A stretch of DNA of 33,503 nucleotides from Streptacidiphilus anmyonensis. GTDB lineage: Bacteria > Actinomycetota > Actinomycetes > Streptomycetales > Streptomycetaceae. Made by a program: the position numbers and the translations under genes. The DNA lies in contig NZ_BBPQ01000035.1 in NCBI RefSeq assembly GCF_000787855.1, positions 1 to 33,503 of the forward strand. The letters are read 5' to 3'. Of this stretch, positions 31,896 to 33,503 are shown in pieces; positions within the stretch are counted from its first letter, which is position 1, and each line of letters starts with the position of its first letter. Under the pieces are notes generated by a model. It was not told the DNA's origin and ran no database searches. It saw nothing but the letters and a program-made list of their open reading frames with translations.

Positions 31896-32297
31896 GTGAA
31901 GAAGGTCGCCCGGATAGCGTCGCTGGCGACGTCGCTCAGCATTGCAGCGGTCATCGGGTCCACCGGTGTAGCCCATGCCAACACCGACTCCTACACCTAC
32001 GACCACGTAGAGATCGGCGCGGCCAACAACGGCGCGTCACCGACCGTGTGGATCTGCAACCAACAGTCCTCGGCCAACTGGCTCAAGTTCTGGGTTCACT
32101 CCGTGGGAACCGGCGGAAACCTTGACCTGAGTCCGGGGACAATGGGTTGGATCACCCTCGGCAACAACCAGTACGAGACGTACCTGAACCCGGGGGAGTG
32201 CCGCTGGGCCTACATCGGAACGCAATACACGGTCCAGGTATACGGCGGTTCAGGCAGCCTCAGTTGGGGCACTGACCCGATCCCGTGGACCCCGTGA
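31896..32297 (+). CDS. Small secreted protein 1
   Basis: 133 residues from GTG 31896 with AAGGGAGA upstream; the longer frame upstream is not protein-like. Residues 1-28 form a signal peptide (KKVARIASLATSLSIAAVIG, cut after AHA). The mature 105 residues are Asn/Trp/Tyr/Gly-rich with two cysteines (VWICNQQ and GECRWA) that could pair, and read like a small beta-sandwich (SANWLKFWVHSVGTGGNLDL). No family is recognised. It is paired with another small secreted gene 300 bases downstream. Confidence 0.8.
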   Translation: MKKVARIASLATSLSIAAVIGSTGVAHANTDSYTYDHVEIGAANNGASPTVWICNQQSSANWLKFWVHSVGTGGNLDLSPGTMGWITLGNNQYETYLNPGECRWAYIGTQYTVQVYGGSGSLSWGTDPIPWTP

Positions 32298-32396
32298 AGT
32301 CACGACCGCACAAAGTGGCTTAGTGCGCGCCTGACCGGCCGGGAGGCCGCGGAAACAAGGTGGTGCCAGCACGAACACGGCCGAGGAAGTCTACGG

Positions 32397-32453
32397 GAGT
32401 ACGGATTCGTGAGGGAAACGAGACTCCACCCAGCCGTCCCGAGCAATCTGGTC
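32397..32453 (+). promoter_or_regulatory. Shared upstream element, copy 2
   Basis: GAGTACGGATTCGTGAGGGA begins the copy, which continues AACGAGACTCC and ends CTGGTC. It matches 31712-31767 with one single-base gap. It lies between the two secreted-protein genes. Confidence 0.4.
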
Positions 32454-32491
32454 CCGCCACTTCGCGCAGGGGCCTCGGTCGACTGAAAACC

Positions 32492-32505
32492 GGGTCGTAC
32501 GACCC
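32492..32505. promoter_or_regulatory. 14-bp perfect palindrome upstream of secreted protein 2
   Basis: GGGTCGTACGACCC is fully self-complementary and lies 91 bases before the ATG at 32597. It could bind a dimeric regulator; no regulator gene is adjacent. Confidence 0.4.
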
Positions 32506-32596
32506 AAAGACCGCTGCGGCGCGTACGGGCTCGCACCACAGAGCCTAGTGGATCCGCCCGACGCTCGCAGATATTCCTAGGATTTGAGGAGAACTC

Positions 32597-33079
32597 ATGC
32601 TCAAGCGCATTGTCGCCACCGTTGCCGCGCTGGGCGCCGCCGGGGCAGGTGTCTTGTTCATCGCCCCGTCGGCCTCCGCACAGGAAAGCGGCTACGCGTG
32701 CCGGTCCGACAACACCCCCAACCACTCGTGGGCCAACTGGAGCGGCTCGAACGTGGATTCCTGCATCAGCCTCAGCCCCACAGATAGTGCCTCGGTTGTG
32801 GCGGGCATCGGAATCAACAGCCTCTTCCCGACCGACCCCTGCGCCCAACTCGTGGATTCCGTCACTCACGCCCGGGTGTGGGACTACGGCTGCTACGACA
32901 CGTTCAGCGGCACCGGCAACTGGGTCCCCGGCTCCTCGGGGAATCACTACTTCAACCTTCCGTCGGAAGACCTCCGCAAGACCGGACACAAGGTCTACGT
33001 GCAGGTGGGCTTCTGGGCGAACTTCGGATCCGGACTGCAGTACTACATGAACGTGCAGAGCCCGGAGATCCAGTTCTAG
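32597..33079 (+). CDS. Small secreted protein 2
   Basis: 160 residues from ATG 32597 with GAGGAG seven bases upstream. The signal peptide is residues 1-28 (LKRIVATVAALGAAGAGVLF, cut after ASA). The mature 132 residues contain four cysteines (positions 35, 56, 82, 99), enough for two disulfides, and many Asn/Ser/Trp (NHSWANWSGSNVDSCISL, VWDYGCYDTFSGTGNWVPG). No catalytic motif is seen. Such small extracellular proteins are frequent in streptomycetes and mostly uncharacterised. Confidence 0.85.
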   Translation: MLKRIVATVAALGAAGAGVLFIAPSASAQESGYACRSDNTPNHSWANWSGSNVDSCISLSPTDSASVVAGIGINSLFPTDPCAQLVDSVTHARVWDYGCYDTFSGTGNWVPGSSGNHYFNLPSEDLRKTGHKVYVQVGFWANFGSGLQYYMNVQSPEIQF

Positions 33080-33503
33080 CGGCAAGCCCCCACGAGGGCT
33101 CGCCGGGCCCACCAGACCGATGACGCTGTCGCGCCCCCGTGTGCCCGGCTGACCGGACCATCGGTGCCGGCCGGGAGAGTCAGGCGTCGGCAAGGGCCTC
33201 CATAGTCTCCAGATCGACTGCGATCGCTGGTTCGTCGAGACGGCAGGCCTGTTCCAGGCTGAGGTTGAGCCGGTCGTCGTGCAGAGGGGTGCCTCGCCGC
33301 GGGCAGCGCTGCGCCTGTCCCTCGCCGCCGACTTGGCCGGTGTCCCATCAGGAGCCGCCGCGAACGTCCGGAACGCCGAAGTGTCCAGCGCGCAGGCCCT
33401 GGGCACTTCGGCGTCCCTCCACAGTTATCCAGTGGCGGTGCGCAGCGCATTGGCGGACACCGGAGGGGTGGCTGCGCCGAGCACCGCGGTCGTGGTGCGG
33501 CCG
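33080..33503. other. Right-end stretch with a short reading and a hairpin
   Basis: On the minus strand a stop-to-stop reading of about 55 codons ends at TGA 33181-33183 with HDDRLNLSLEQACRLDEPAI then AVDLETMEALADA. Its composition is protein-like but no start is seen before an in-frame stop near 33354, so it may be a remnant. A hairpin lies at 33373-33414. No other gene is supported. Confidence 0.35.
33373..33414. terminator. 16-bp hairpin near the right edge
   Basis: ACGCCGAAGTGTCCAG (33373-33388) pairs with CTGGGCACTTCGGCGT (33399-33414), with one G-T wobble and a ten-base loop. It could terminate a gene entering from outside the window. Confidence 0.5.

Overview
The window is very GC-rich actinobacterial DNA, most likely from a streptomycete (Streptomyces, Kitasatospora or a close relative). 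Signs of this are the strong G/C third-position bias, many GTG starts, frequent four-base GTGA/ATGA stop-start overlaps, an ALF-repeat secreted protein, a SARP regulator, and an XRE / ImmA-IrrE / MAB_1171c-type trio. The right third looks like accessory DNA with many broken genes.

Left edge (1-4255, plus strand): three exported proteins. They are an alanine-rich ALF-repeat/coiled-coil protein cut by the window edge, a small secreted protein, and a trypsin-fold protein with FG-GAP-like repeats whose catalytic His and Ser are both replaced. Next comes a truncated GlxA/AraC-type regulator.

Centre (5440-19807): two RiPP-type gene sets lie back to back around one SARP activator. Leftward run: SARP, radical SAM enzyme, heme-oxygenase-like putative diiron enzyme, a 68-residue Cys-free small protein of 'aroma-sacti' type, a large nucleotide cyclase-ATPase-TPR protein, a cytosolic subtilase and a GAF protein. 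From the radical SAM gene to the subtilase-GAF pair, most junctions overlap by 4-11 bases. Rightward run: five tandem class III lanthipeptide precursors, each with a VLSLQ leader motif and one SxxSx(3-4)C labionin motif. Two of these are GTG-started genes that are easy to miss or mis-start. They are followed by a three-domain LanKC synthetase and an MFS exporter. Perfect hairpins after precursor 2 and between the last precursor and lanKC suggest attenuation that favours precursor over enzyme. I read the region as a multi-peptide class III lanthipeptide locus coupled to a second radical-SAM RiPP-like module. Whether the two halves act on the same peptides is not known.

19661-22242 (minus strand): XRE repressor, ImmA/IrrE metallopeptidase and a polytopic membrane protein, a common streptomycete regulatory trio. 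The membrane-protein gene overlaps the exporter gene tail-to-tail.

Right third (22700-33503): an HTH protein resembling the N-terminus of a Mu-type transposase, coupled to a beta-rich protein of unknown function; SMI1, DnaE, Y-family polymerase, LexA and SDR remnants; a membrane protein followed by a perfect 27-bp hairpin; a TetR / aldo-keto reductase / TMEM175 cassette with a perfect 24-bp palindromic operator, lying between two direct copies of an SDR gene fragment; and two small secreted proteins. No rRNA, tRNA, CRISPR array or complete insertion sequence was recognised.
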